This document shows positions 34,131-45,690 of a stretch of 64,000 bases of DNA, one piece after another. Location of the stretch: the NCBI RefSeq assembly GCF_029873635.1, contig NC_080420.1:52777457-52841456 (forward strand). Reading direction: 5' to 3'. The notes below the pieces were generated by a model. That model was not told where the DNA came from and searched no databases. It saw only the letters and a program-made list of their open reading frames with translations. The position numbers and the translations under genes were made by a program. The DNA comes from Malania oleifera (taxonomy: Eukaryota > Streptophyta > Magnoliopsida > Santalales > Ximeniaceae). Within the stretch, counting starts at the first letter, position 1. Every line of letters begins with the position of its first letter.

Positions 34131-34272
34131 ATATTGTATTTTAATATTATATTATTATTATATTATATTATTTAATTAATAATTAATAATTAATTAATTT
34201 CTTTTAAATTTAAATTTTAATTTAATTTAAATTTTTTAATTTTTATTTTATTTTATTTTTAGGATCACTACA
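32046..34272 (-). repeat. 5' LTR of G2 (2227 bp)
   Basis: It pairs with 25733-27948. Differences include many C/T and G/A changes and a (CA)n run at about 34088-34122 where the other LTR has (TA)n. Confidence 0.9.
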
Positions 34273-34277
34273 GTAGG

Positions 34278-35772
34278 AACTTTTCAGAATTTAGGTAAAA
34301 GAAATATGCTATACTAGGGCATTTTTAGAATGTTTATCAGCAGAATATGTATGTATTTACAAGCATGATGATCAGTCTATTTTCCAGAATATCATGAGTA
34401 TTATTATTTCAGTAAAATTACAGATATGAAGCATGAGGTTTTGATTAATCAAATGTGTGGCATGAGTTTATTACAGTATAGTATGTTGATTATACAATTT
34501 TACAGATATTCAGATATACAGTTAATCAGTAGAAAATGAGACTTAAAGTATTTCTCAGAATGACATGATTTCTAAACCATAACACTCAGACAAAGATTTC
34601 AATTATTAGAGACAGATATTACAGATATTATAGATATTATAGACAGAGATTACAAATATTACTGTTAGATATTATTGATATTATATACAAATATTACATA
34701 TATTTCATAAGATATTATAGATATATTAGTAAGATTTTCCAGATATTATAGATCAGATTTATAGTGTTATGGTTGTTTTGAAATCATGTTAAAAGCAGCA
34801 AGATAAATCTATATTTATATATGTATACAGTATTACACGATATCAGATCCCTGTGAAAATTACAGATAGATAAATACAGTAGAGCATGGTACCGTTGCTA
34901 TTATAGATAGAGTGCAACCATATTACTCAGTTAGTATGTGGATTCTGTCTAACTATGCCAGGAGAGATTGCAGTCTCCCCGGAGAGCTGGGTTGAGGTGG
35001 CCAGTTAGATGATGATAGATATGGAGATTGTCAGGAGAGATTGCAGTGGGCCAAATTGGCGAATGTTAGAGACAGACTGACTTGCCTGGTAGGCCAACCA
35101 GAATAAGTCCAGCCTACAGGCCGCACAACCCTATCATGAGGGGTTATATATATATAGAATCCCAGGGTACAGTAGAAGTTCCTATGTACAGATATATCAC
35201 ACAATAGCAGTTTATATTATCTTATTAGTAGTATGTACAGATAGCAAACTTAGAAATATAATTGTACTTTAAATTACATTACATATATATTCTGTACAGT
35301 TTATCAGCTTTCTCATATTATAGTATCAGTATTTTTTTTAGTATTTAAAATGTGTAACTCATCCGCCACACAATAGTAATAGCATATTTCCTCTTATTGA
35401 GAGTTGACTCATCCCAGTGACTTACTATTTTTCAAGAGATCCAGTTAGGCGAGCAGATCAGGCTCGCGGGTAGAGATTTTTTACATTGTCACACTAGAAG
35501 GGTAGATGTTTTTATGACATCAATGGTTTGGGGTAGATTCCATATTTTAGCGAAGTCACTGGGTATTTTTGTAATCTTGGCATACATTTTGAGGCTTATA
35601 AATTTCTGGTATTGTATTGAGTAGTTCCCAGTTTTTGTATATCGCTGCATAGGTTTGTGACATTAAGAGCTTCTTCTATGCTCCTTTGAGCCTGAGATAT
35701 ATTCAGTAGTATTTCAGACATATGATATTTATAATATATATAAAAATTTTAAATAAATAGCAGGTCGTTATA
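34278..35772 (+). repeat. G1 3' LTR, second part
   Basis: It continues the G1 LTR (matches 18566-20066) and ends AGGTCGTTATA. It includes the ATTACAGAT-type tandem block and GGTACCGTTGCTA near 34889. It is followed by the GGTAC target duplication. Confidence 0.9.
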
Positions 35773-37200
35773 GGTACAATGACCCAAACCTTTGTGTCGG
35801 TTTGCTTCGGACGTGGAGAATCCGAGTAGTGGGGGTACAATGACCCAAACCTCCGTGTCGGTTTTCTACGGACGTGGAGAACCCAAGTTGTGGGGGTACG
35901 ATGACCCAAATCTCTGTGTCAGTTTGCTGCGGATGTGGAGAATTCAAGCCGTGGGGGTACGATGACCCAAACCTCTGTGTCGGTTTGCTGTGAACTAGGA
36001 GAATCCGAGCCGTGGGGGTACGATGACCAAAACCTCTGTGTTGGTTTGCTATGGACATGGAGAATCCGAGCCGTGGGGATACAAGGAACCAAACCTCTAT
36101 GTTGGCTTGCTGCGGACATAGAGAATCTGAGCCGTGGGGGTTCGATGACCCAAACCTCTATGTCGGTTTGCTTCGAACGTGGAGAATCTGAGCCGTGGGG
36201 GTACGATGACCCAAACCTCTATGTTGATTTTCTTCGTATGTGGAGAATCTGAGCCGTGGGGGTACGATGACCCAAACCTTCATGTCGATTTACTGTGGAC
36301 ATGGAGAATCCGCGCCGTGGGGGTAAGATGAACCAAACCTCTGTGTCGATTTTATGCGGACGTGGAAAATCTGATCCGTGGGGGGGGGGGGGGTACACAG
36401 ACATCTGTGTTGGTTTGTTGCGGATGTGGAGAATTCGAGCCGTGGGGGTACGACCCAAACCTCTATGTTGGTTTTCTGTGGACATGAAGAATCCGAGTCG
36501 TGGTGGTACGATGACCCAAACCTCTGTGTCGGTTTGCTTTGGAGGTGGAGAATCCAAGCCGTGGGGGTACGATGACTCAAAATTCTATGTCGATTTTCTT
36601 TGTACGTGGAGAATTTGAGCCGGGAGGGTACGATAACCCAAACCTCTATGTCGGTTTGTTGTGGACGTGGAGAATCCGAACCGTGGGGGTAAGATGACCC
36701 AAACCTCTGTGTCAGTTTTCTGCAGACGTGGAGAATCCGAGCTGTGGGGGTATGATGACCCAAACCTCTGTGTTGGTTTGCTTCATACGTGGAGAATCCA
36801 TGCCGTGGGGGTACGATGGCTCAAACCTCTGTGTCAGTTTTCTTTGGACGTGGATAACCTGAGTTGTGGGTGTACGATGACCCAAACCTTTGTGTCGATT
36901 TGCTACGTATGAGGGGAATCCGAGCCGTGGGGGTACGATGACCCAAACCTCTTTGTCGGTTTGCTTCGAACGTGGAGAATTCGAGCCGTGGGGGTACGAT
37001 GACCCAAACCTCTGTGTCGGTTTGCTTCGAACGTGGAGAATCCGAGTCGTGGGGGTATGATGACCCAAACCTCTATGTTATTTTGCTGCGGACGTGGAGA
37101 ATTCGAGCTGTGCGGGTACGATGACCCAAACCTTTGTGTCGGTTTGCTGCGGATGTGGAGAATCTGAGCTGTGGGGTACGATGATCCAAACCTCTGTGTC
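35773..37200. repeat. 61-bp tandem array, main part
   Basis: About 23 degenerate copies of a ~61-bp unit with the strings GGTACGATGACCCAAACC, TGTGTCGGTTTGCTGCGGA and CGTGGAGAATCCGAGCCGTG. With the left part (17641-17978) it formed one array of about 29 units before G1 entered. It lies between gag and the 3' LTR of the Ogre element, where Ogre/Tat elements are known to carry tandem repeats. Open frames across it (up to 157 codons on minus) reflect the repeat, since 61 is not a multiple of three and the peptide rotates through frames. Confidence 0.95.
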
Positions 37201-37684
37201 AGTGACTCACTCTAAAAATGAGCAGCTCGATAGCTATCCCAAGTATAGGAGTTTAGTCATGTAATACTTAGCCCAAAGGTCAGATTGTCTCCTCAGGATA
37301 TGCATTTTAATTCCAAACTCGTGTTATTCCAAAATAAATTAAGAAAATAAAAATTTACAGAACATAGTTCAGATTTAGTTTCCTAGGATTTTTGAGGTTT
37401 TTGCAATAGAATTTAAATTCTATCTAAAAATTAAATATGCATGAAATAACTTAAATAAATACCAGATTCAATGTCAGAATAATAAAAGAACTAAACCCTG
37501 CAATCATTCAACTAAATAAAAATATCAACTTTAAACGCAAACCCAAGCAAGAGTACATTCTAAATAAAAACACCAACTTTAATAATAAAAATACCCAAAG
37601 AAAATAATTAAATCCCTATAAAAACTTTAAATAAGAAGACAAATTGAAATTAACAATAATAATGCTCAAATAAGAATTTAAATG

Positions 37685-37750
<66 letters not shown>

Positions 37751-37916
37751 AAATATAAATTTATCTAGTAAAAAGAAAGTTCTTAAATTAGAAAAACTAT
37801 TTTTAAAGAAAAATTAATCCAAACTTTGAATAAATTAAAAACTTAACAATAAAATTAATTTTAACAAAATTGAGTTCAAAGAAAGAAAGAGATGAGAGAG
37901 TAAGGGAGAAGAGAGA

Positions 37917-37991
<75 letters not shown>

Positions 37992-38868
37992 CTGAAAATC
38001 TGAGAGAGGCTGAGAGTCTTTTGCTGTCCTACGCACCGTCGTCTCTCGGTGGTCCCTTTTCCCCCATAAACTCTCCTCCTCCATAAAATATCCTATTCCC
38101 CCTCTAATATTTTGTCCTAGCCGTGTCTCCTTTTGAGATAGGCGCATGGGCCATTTTTTGGTGGCCCAAAACTCATTTTTTCCTTAAGCACTACACATGG
38201 CCCAGCACAGCAATTTCACTTTCAAGGCCAATTTTGACCTTGTAAGTAAAAGGATATTTCACAATGAATTGTATATATCTTAGTAAGCTTTCCAATGCCA
38301 CTTGAATCACACCAATCTGATATCAGATAAAAGCATTATGATTAAAATATCGAAATACAGTCAGGCTGTCTCCTAGCGAATTTCGGACTTGTATTGTTGC
38401 CCACTTTTCATTGCATGACACGGATTCATGTGCATGAAACCCACATATTCTTCTCACACGGCACCTGGTTCTCTGTTATTTTTCCTTTAATTTTGAAAAT
38501 TATCACATTGCATAGCACAAATTCTTCAATTTTTACACGCACACGACTTCAAACAACTGTGTGTATGGCTTGTCATTGGTAGGCATGAGGCTCACAGTCC
38601 CGTCTTCGATATTTGGCTTCAAGCACATGACCTTGATTTGAACTCTAGCTCACATACACGCACATACATTTTTAATCTCGACTTTAATGTTCAAAAATTG
38701 TCCTGCAATAATAAGTTACCAAAAATTCGTGAATTATCGAGTAATGATCCAAATATTGTAATTCGAGCTCAATGTTAAATTATTGAACATAATTAATCAT
38801 TTAATTAAAAATATAATCTTTAATGCATGATTTTAAATACCTAATTATGCAATTTAGAGGCGTAATCA
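37201..38868. mobile_element. Unclassified 1.67-kb insertion in the 61-bp array
   Basis: It interrupts a 61-bp unit exactly. GTC precedes it (37198-37200) and follows it (38869-38871), a possible 3-bp target duplication. The ends (TGACTCACTCTAAAAATG, and on the minus strand TGATTACGCCTCTAAATTG) resemble imperfect terminal inverted repeats. It is AT-rich, has two (GA)n tracts and no recognisable protein. It may be a non-autonomous DNA transposon; a solo LTR is the alternative. Confidence 0.5.
37686..37988. repeat. Two (GA)n microsatellites
   Basis: GA runs at about 37686-37746 and 37921-37988, separated by AT-rich DNA. Both lie inside the unclassified insertion. Confidence 0.95.
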
Positions 38869-38930
38869 GTCGGTTTGCTGCGGACGTGGAGAATCTGAGC
38901 TATGGGGGTACGATGACCCAAACCTACATT
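38869..38930. repeat. 61-bp array, last unit beyond the insertion
   Basis: One unit (TCGGTTTGCTGCGGACGTGG through GATGACCCAAACC) resumes right after the insertion and ends the array. Confidence 0.9.
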
Positions 38931-38984
38931 TCAAAATGTGTTTAAGTGTAGTTTACAATTTTAGGTTTGAAACATAGTTGACTC

Positions 38985-39240
38985 GCTGGGGGTATCAGTC
39001 GGGGACAGATTACCCTGTTGAGGGTGATCAATCAAATGCGAGATCCCGAGATTCTTTTGGAAAATGTCCCCAGGTGTAGGGCTCATAGTTACTCCACTAG
39101 AGATGATCAATTGGGAACAAAATCCCGAGGTCTTTTGGACAATGAGCATTCAAGTGTGGGATTTTAAATCCCCAAAAAGTTGCTGCAATGGGGATGATCA
39201 ATCAGCTGCGAGATCCCGAGATTCTTTGGTTGTCTTTGGA
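38985..39240. repeat. 81-89 bp degenerate tandem repeat, three units
   Basis: GTGATCAA or GATGATCAA followed by AAATCCCGAGGTCTTTTGG-like sequence recurs at about 39024, 39112 and 39193. Confidence 0.7.
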
Positions 39241-40030
39241 TTGTTCGATTTGAAATTTAAAAACCAATGCCTCAATTGGTTACTTAGGTTAGCTCCCCTA
39301 GTTTCAAGGTATGTTGATATGTGTGTGAGGTTCACTGCCTCAGGTTCAAAGTCTGTCAATCTGTGTCCGGGGTCAATTGCCCCAATTTCAGATATCAGCA
39401 AGACCAGAATGGTTCAGTTAAAGATGCCCAAGGATTATTCAAAAACTTGTTTCACAAGATGAGTATGAATGAATGCTTTTTGTGGCTATGTGTATGCATG
39501 TTGCTAATTTGTGATGCTAGAATGTAGGGATATGTTGCTATATGTGCATGATGCATGTTTCATGACATGAATGCATGATGCTACCTAAAATGCGAATGTC
39601 TTTCTCTAATGCCTGAAATGCATGAGGGTGCATGACTTTTCTTTTTCCAATGCGCCTGTAATATGCCATCCAATCCCTGATCTTGGTCATGCAAGAACTG
39701 CCCCAATTTCATTTATCTTTTCACTTTTGACTTCTATTATGCCATGAAAGCTCCTGAATTTGCTCCAATGGAACTCAAGAACTGCCCTAGTTCTGAGCCT
39801 CGACCACTAATCTTGGCTATGTTTTCATCTTATACTTTGATATGAAGGCATTGGAATTAGTTCAGGTAAAACTCAACCTAAAATCAATCCCAATTACCAT
39901 TGTTTGTCATTGGTCTTGGCTTCAAATTTGGCTCTATCATGAGGGCACCAGAATTGGCTCTACTGGCACTTAACACAGAGTTTGCCTTTTTTGCATTTGT
40001 CTGTTTGCTAGCCTTGGCTCTATTTTTAAA

Positions 40031-40290
40031 CTCCAAACTGTCGCTGATCCAGATCACGTTTCAAATTCCAAAAGGCGCTCAAAATCTATCCTAGTGTTTA
40101 CTTGCCACTGATCCTGGTCATCTTTCAGGTTCAACTAGTACTTAAAGTTTGTCCCAGTGTTTACTTGCCATTAATCCTGGTCATCTTTTAGGTTCAACAG
40201 GTGCTCAAAGTCTACCCCAGTGCTTACTTGCCGCTAATTCTGGCTATGTTTTCGACATAAGAACTGCCCCTATTTTACTGGTTTTGGCCA
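40031..40290. repeat. 63-bp tandem repeat, about four units
   Basis: The string GTG(T/C)TTACTTGCC starts units at 40094, 40157 and 40220. One weaker unit precedes and another follows. Confidence 0.8.
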
Positions 40291-41666
40291 TACTCGTAAC
40301 AGGCACTTGAAGTCTGCCTCAATATTTGCTTGCCTGAGGCTGATCTTGGTCGTTTTTCCATTATCAGCAAGGACCCTCTGTGATTATCTTTCTTAATGTT
40401 TAGAATCAATTTGGAATTCAAATGAAATGTAATCAGATGTTCCATTTTCATTAGATGGAAGGCTCAGTCCTATGTGTCTTACTATGCTTGGTATACAAGA
40501 AACAAATTTACTAGTACTGCGGACTTAAGGAGTCACTTGAATAGGCAAACATATTTCTTATTTTTCCTACTTTTTATGTATTGGCTTCCCAAACAAAAAT
40601 TCCCCATTGCTTCAATAATGAGGAATTCTTTCTTACTTGTACTATAACTAGTGCCTTAATGGGTAGTCTAATTAATATTCCAATCTCAGGGTGGTCTTTA
40701 AGATACGGGACGAAATGTAGGCTGGGGATTTAGGTTTCAATAAGAATAAGAAAACTAAGGCTCAAAAATCCCATCCCATAACAAAAATTCTGCCCCAGTT
40801 TGGGGCGCCAAATTTGCAAAGTGTTGACCGAACTTGCCATTTGAACAAGCTGCTTACGTACCTTTTCAAAATTAGGTCATCACGTAGTTCAGACTCAAAC
40901 ATTGAGTCTAACAAATCATTTGAGACAACAATGTATACCAATCAGGTCAAGACTTTCGTTTGGACCATAATGTAGGTTGGGGGTATTGGTTGAAGAAGAA
41001 AGAGATGTATAAGGCTCAAGACTTTTAAACTTATCAAGGGGCAACTTGGTCAAAGATCACATATGAAATATGTAACAACCTGCTTAATTTTCTATATAGT
41101 TAATCACATTAACCATCCTGATACCACTAATTAGTAATATAATAAAAATCAACCCGAACCTGTGGGTAGCGGGGATACACCTGTCATACATAGCAGAAAC
41201 CTAAGCAGCAGTAAAAATAAATTACATAAAAATCTCCAAACCATAGAGTACATAATACTAGAGTTATCTACAATCCACCATAATATTGTATATGTCCATC
41301 CTCTAACATCAAAAGATACATCAAGGATTTTCAACAAAAACCTATTGATCCTAGCTAAAAAACTTACCCTCCTAATGGGGTAGTACAACTGTCTAAACGG
41401 CGGGCTTGGTCCGCCTATCTTTCTGGGTTCCCTGAAATAGTTTAAGTTGGGGTGAGACACTTCTCAGTAAGGGAAATAAACTAAATACAGCTTTGTGGCA
41501 ACATGAATATTTAGTGCTATAATAGATATACAGTACATGTCACATACTTGAAAACACTGTAAATAGCACAACTGAGTAAACATATAGTTTCATAATTCTA
41601 TTAGATCATACTATTCATAAATCATCTGATATAACTAGTAATTCTAAAATTTACCCAGGATGAATA

Positions 41667-43424
41667 TGAAAAATAGGATAGCAACCAAGAAGGGGGGTGA
41701 ATTGGTTTATTTAGATTAAACTTATTATTTTTCTTTTTATTCTTACTTGTTGTAATTTAAGACTCTAAAAGTGAATTAATCAATTTGCAATTTAAACCAA
41801 ATCACACCACAAACTTAAAACAAAATACAATCCAATCATATATAAAACTCAACCAATCATTCAAGAATAATTTTTCCCTTTGATAGAAGTCCTGCAGTTG
41901 TTTTGCAAAGCCTATTTTGAATGAATTTTTATTGCTTTATCTCTTAACCAAGATTTTTGCAAATTAACCAACGTACTCCTTTTTGGGTTTCCGCAAACAG
42001 TTAATAAAAACGTACTTTCTTAAATCAAGAGACTTCCTTGAATATGATGTATAAGCCCTGCAACCTGCACTTGATATACACAGTATATAATGCGGAAAGT
42101 AAAGAGATTAAAGAGAAGAAGAACACCGAGATTTACGAGATTCGGCTTATTCCCAGCCTACGTCCTCGCCTTTGGTCAATTCCACTAAGTATGCTCTTTA
42201 CCGGGCAGAGCAAGCCTTTACAAAAATCCCTTTTTTAGGTAGAGAAACCTCTCAAAGTGAACAATCCTCACTCGGTACAATGATCCAAACAAGCCTTGAA
42301 CCGTTAGTAATACAAAGAGATTGTTATAATGATTTGTGTACAAAAGAGACTCTTGAAATAGAGTAGAGTTGTACATGTTAGAGCACAATTAATACTTCAA
42401 TCAAATAAACAATAAGGAAACTATGAAGCTCAAGTGTTTAGAGATCACCAAGAGTTTGTTTTGAATAATCAAAGTCGGAGTATGTATCTTGGCTTTGTTA
42501 TTTCAGCAGAGTTTCAGAACTTTTCTCCTAAATGGAGTGTGAGCAATAGAAAGCTTTGAGAAATTGAATGCTTTAATTTCAAGAGAGCTAAGTAATTGCT
42601 TGGATGATAAAATTCTTGAGTTTAAAGGAGTATTTATAGGCATTCTTGGCTTAGTTTCCTTGTTCCCCAAATATCTTTTGGTGGTCTCCAAGTTTTTTCA
42701 ACGTTCATATTTTGAAAAACCAATTTTTGAAATTTGCATGTTAAAACCCGTGGAGTCAGTCGGCTGGACAGGCGACTGGGTAGTTCAAAAATCACAAGGT
42801 CAGTCGGCTGGACAGGCGACTGGCACCATTCTGTTTCCAAAAAATTATTTCAAGAAATTGTCAGTCGGCTGGCAAAACACAGTTCATTTTGAGTCAGTCG
42901 GATGACTATCAGTCGACTAGGTAATTTTGCCTTGGTTAAGTCAGTCGGCTGGGCAGACAAAAGACTGGTTTTTATTTTTGATTTTTCCATTTCAGCTTTA
43001 CACTTATGATGTGATTTTTCATAAAATATTTCAGGGATTTAAAAATGAGTTTCTTAAGTTCATATTGGTCCCTTAAAGAGCTTCATATTTTTTAAATTGT
43101 CACTTGATACGAAGTACTTACATCAAGCTTTTCTTAAACATGATGCTTCAAGTCTTTGATAAGCCTCTTGACTTCAAGTCCCTTTTTATCTTTAAGCTTT
43201 TAAGTATTGAGACTTCAAGTCTTCTTCTTTACTGCTTGAAAAGATTTGTTGAATCTCTTGACATGATAAAAAGCACAGCTTGTTCTCTTGATGATACTTT
43301 AATCATAGCTTCTTTCTCTTGTGTTGAGATATATATTCCTAAAACAAAATCACTTAACAAGAAAGTTATACCAGTGTCATTTGTTATCATAAAAATAAGA
43401 TTGAAAAGCCTCATTTGGCCAACA
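41667..43424 (-). mobile_element. Solo copia (SIRE-type) LTR with perfect target duplication
   Basis: It runs from TGAAAAATAGG to TTTGGCCAACA on the plus strand, and GAATA flanks it on both sides (41662-41666 and 43425-43429). The string AGAAGGGGGGTGAATTGG near its left edge is typical of the end of SIRE-type LTRs. It is 1758 bp. No coding sequence is seen; the open stretches are short. Confidence 0.85.
42630..42950 (-). promoter_or_regulatory. Motif array and TATA box in the solo copia LTR
   Basis: GTCAGTCGGCTGG occurs about four times between 42755 and 42955, twice followed by ACAGGCGACTGG. AGTCGACT, a palindrome with GTCGAC core, is at 42911-42918. The TATA-like CCTATAAATAC (minus) lies near 42631-42641, downstream on the minus strand. 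Confidence 0.5.
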
Positions 43425-43805
43425 GAATAGCTAGCTGATGTCATATATTTCCCCCTATGGCGAGTTGTGCAGCCCGAAGGTGGGACCCGACAATGGCTGG
43501 CCGACCACTACCGAGTAAAAAATATCTGTAAGTACAATGGGCCCACCACACCCTAGTCCGAACTGCCAGGTGGACGTCTACAACTCTACACTAAAAGCCA
43601 CATCGACTATCCATCTCCCACCCCCTCTACTAGCAGGGGCAGTTAGCACAAGTCTGATTTGAACTGTATAGCTATCGTACCGTGCTCCTGTAATTGATCT
43701 AAACTATCATCTGAGTTATGATAATGTATAATACATGATAATATACTGCTTAACATAAATAGATTGATAGCATGTTATGATTTCTATAATAAAGTAAATA
43801 AATGC

Positions 43806-43930
43806 GGCCTTGCGCCAATTACATTCATAATTGCGGCCTTGCGCCGAAAACATTCATAATTACGGCCTTGTGCTGAAAACATACATAATCCACGGTCTTA
43901 CTCCGGCTATCAATCACGGCCTTGCACCGA
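43806..43930. repeat. CGGCCTTGCGCC short tandem repeat
   Basis: Four to five units of about 28-33 bp, each with GCGGCCTTGCGCCGA or a variant and ACATTCATAAT. It is the family-specific tandem block of this solo gypsy LTR. Confidence 0.8.
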
Positions 43931-44555
43931 ACATATCATACATATTAATCTGAATAAATATATTATTTATCATGTATTCTTGAAATCATAAGGTACTATA
44001 ATACACTGTTTTTCTCGAAATAACTACAAATATGATTTTCCTGTAAACTTGACTTAACATAATACAATTTGAGTAAAATAATATTCATGCCACGCAATAC
44101 TGATTAAAACCATAATTCTCATTCTAGAATCATATTTCCTGTATAACAGTAATATTTTCCCAAATATGCATTTTTCCCAAAATACTTACATACATAATAC
44201 AGGCTTCTTGAAAATTAATTTGCTAATAAGTAATATTGATTTTCATGGAAAATAATTGCTTTAGTTTATTCCCTTACCTGACAACTGAAAAGCCCTTATA
44301 AAATTTAGTCTTACACCCGTAGGCTTCCCTGTTCAACACCCTGAAAACAACATTTCCTAGAACAAAAGTTCAGTATATCTTCGTGTACTACATTTCTTAC
44401 CTTGAATTTGGGATGAAATCTAAGGCAGCCCCACCAACGATCCACTCTAGCAGACTTGAAAGGAACTTCCCCAGGAGTGTCGTGGTGGCCTTGGATCGTC
44501 AAATCAGCAAGAATCCGACCCAAAAACTTAGAGAGAAGGAGGAAGGGATGAACAG

Positions 44556-44565
<10 letters not shown>

Positions 44566-44588
<23 letters not shown>

Positions 44589-44775
44589 GGAAGGGTTTGT
44601 GCGTGAATTCTTGGCTGAAAAATCAAGTTTAGGCTATTTATACACTGGCCTTCATCGACGAGACATGTTACTTCGTTGACGAGGTCAAGAAGGACATTCG
44701 TCGACGAATGCTTACTCCTCGTCGATGAAATTCAGAACTAAAATATAGTCTTTCTGTATTTTCTTATCGACGAGA
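44566..44775 (-). promoter_or_regulatory. Palindrome array, TATA box and CT leader in the solo gypsy LTR
   Basis: TTCGTCGACGAAT (44698-44710), CATCGACGAGAC, CGTTGACGAGG, CTCGTCGATGAA and ATCGACGAGAC lie within 44653-44775. TATA-like sequence (minus GTATAAATAG) is at 44635-44644 and a (GA)n run at 44566-44588 forms a CT-rich leader on the minus strand. Confidence 0.5.
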
Positions 44776-44845
44776 CCCTGTTTAAAATCCTTCTTTTCTC
44801 TCCTCCTCCTATTATTAAATTACAATAATTATTCGAGTCTCTACA

Positions 44846-45690
44846 AAGTATGTCCCTTTCTTTTCTTTCTCTTTCCTTCTTTTTCCCTTTTTGCTATGCT
44901 TTCTTCTTTCATTGAACAGGAAACTCATGCCTTTTCCTTTTATAAGGGGACATTGACTTTGTTTTCTTTTGAGTCCCCCCCTTTTTTTTTGGATGAAACC
45001 TTTTTGAAACTGCCCTAGTGTGGGGTGTGATCTTTTGATAGGTTTACCAAGAGGATTGAACATTTCAGGCTCAACGGGGCTAACAAAGGGTATTTTCTTT
45101 TCTCGCTTTTTAGGTAGCGAAAAAAACGGCTTGCCGTCCCTTTAGTGGTGAATTGTTGTTTCGTATGATTTTTTGGACCTTGAAAAAGACCTAACCCAGT
45201 TCTATTTTGGGAGATGACTTCTTTGAAGATAGTGGTTTAATACTCAGGCTCAAAGGGTCTAACAAATGATAAATGAGCGTTTGGTTCTTTTTTTAGGGAA
45301 AACTGGTTGGCCAAGAATGGCCACCCTTCATTTGATTGTAATATAATCATCATATTTTTAAGGCATTAATCTCATAATGGGGTTTCTAGAAAACTTTAGC
45401 TTTGAGGCTTTCACCCGCCCTCTTTTCTTTTTCTCTTTTCCTTTTCTTTTTGTTTGTTATTTTTTATTTTTTATTTTTTATTTTTGTTGTTAACTCCAAG
45501 TCCCTTGTTCTGGTAAAATTGCTTCCTGTGTCAGTGAAAAATGAACAACATTTGAAACAAAGACATGGGCTGAGACTGAAATGCATTTCATTCAATTCAA
45601 ATTTCAAAATGTTAAAAAAAAAATGACAACACTCTCCTATTTCATGATCCCTCCTTTTCATTTTTCAGATTGGCCCTTCGATCCATTGCT
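44846..45690 (-). other. Ogre internal spacer
   Basis: Non-coding, with recurring strings such as TCAGGCTCAACGGGGCTAAC and T-rich stretches. No reverse transcriptase, integrase or other domain was recognised. Confidence 0.6.

Larger units (their letters stand above)
25733..34272 (-). mobile_element. Gypsy element G2, gag-less, nested in the G1 3' LTR
   Basis: Left LTR 25733-27948 (3') and right LTR 32046-34272 (5') on the minus strand. Both run TGTAAYRACCC to GGATCACTACA on the plus strand. Flanks are GTAAA and GTAGG, an imperfect 5-bp duplication of the G1 LTR sequence, which is continuous in the intact 5' LTR. Pol is broken and gag is absent, so it would depend on other elements. Confidence 0.9.
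17979..35772 (+). mobile_element. Gypsy element G1 (chromodomain type), with G2 nested in its 3' LTR
   Basis: 5' LTR 17979-20066, primer site 20070-20080, broken gag and pol 20392-24843, polypurine tract 25090-25102, 3' LTR 25103-25732 plus 34278-35772. A perfect 5-bp target duplication GGTAC flanks it (17974-17978 and 35773-35777), within the 61-bp array. All domains are present in the order expected of a Tekay/Del-type element, but roughly two dozen stops make it inactive. Confidence 0.92.
38931..41070 (-). other. Ogre internal spacer with two further tandem families
   Basis: No pol sequence was recognised. Two short tandem families are present: an 81-89 bp unit (GATGATCAAT...GAGATCCCGAG) near 38985-39240, and a 63-bp unit (GTGTTTACTTGCC...ATCCTGGTCATC) near 40031-40290. 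Strings such as ACTGCCCCAATTTC and CCCCAGTTTGGGGCGCC recur. The stretch is what remains between gag and the 61-bp array. Confidence 0.6.
41071..44845 (-). mobile_element. Solo gypsy LTR in the Ogre interior, itself interrupted
   Basis: It runs from TGTAACAACCTGC to GAGTCTCTACA. Flanks are AAATA (41066-41070) and AAGTA (44846-44850), four of five matching. Removing the nested copia LTR (41667-43424 plus duplicated GAATA) leaves 2012 bp, the usual size of gypsy LTRs here. It shares the string TTCCCTGTTCAACA with the solo LTR at 51285 and has the palindrome array and TATA on the minus strand. Confidence 0.8.

Noticed and set aside
36290..36763. 157-codon frame with repeated peptide motifs on the minus strand
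   Set aside because: It reflects the 61-bp tandem array. The period is not a multiple of three and the frame breaks at unit-length changes.
37803..38147. 114-codon frame with a Ser-Leu run
   Set aside because: Translation of a (GA)n microsatellite inside an insertion.
42564..42905. 113-codon open frame in the solo copia LTR
   Set aside because: It lies wholly within LTR DNA, crosses the motif array and has no known domain.
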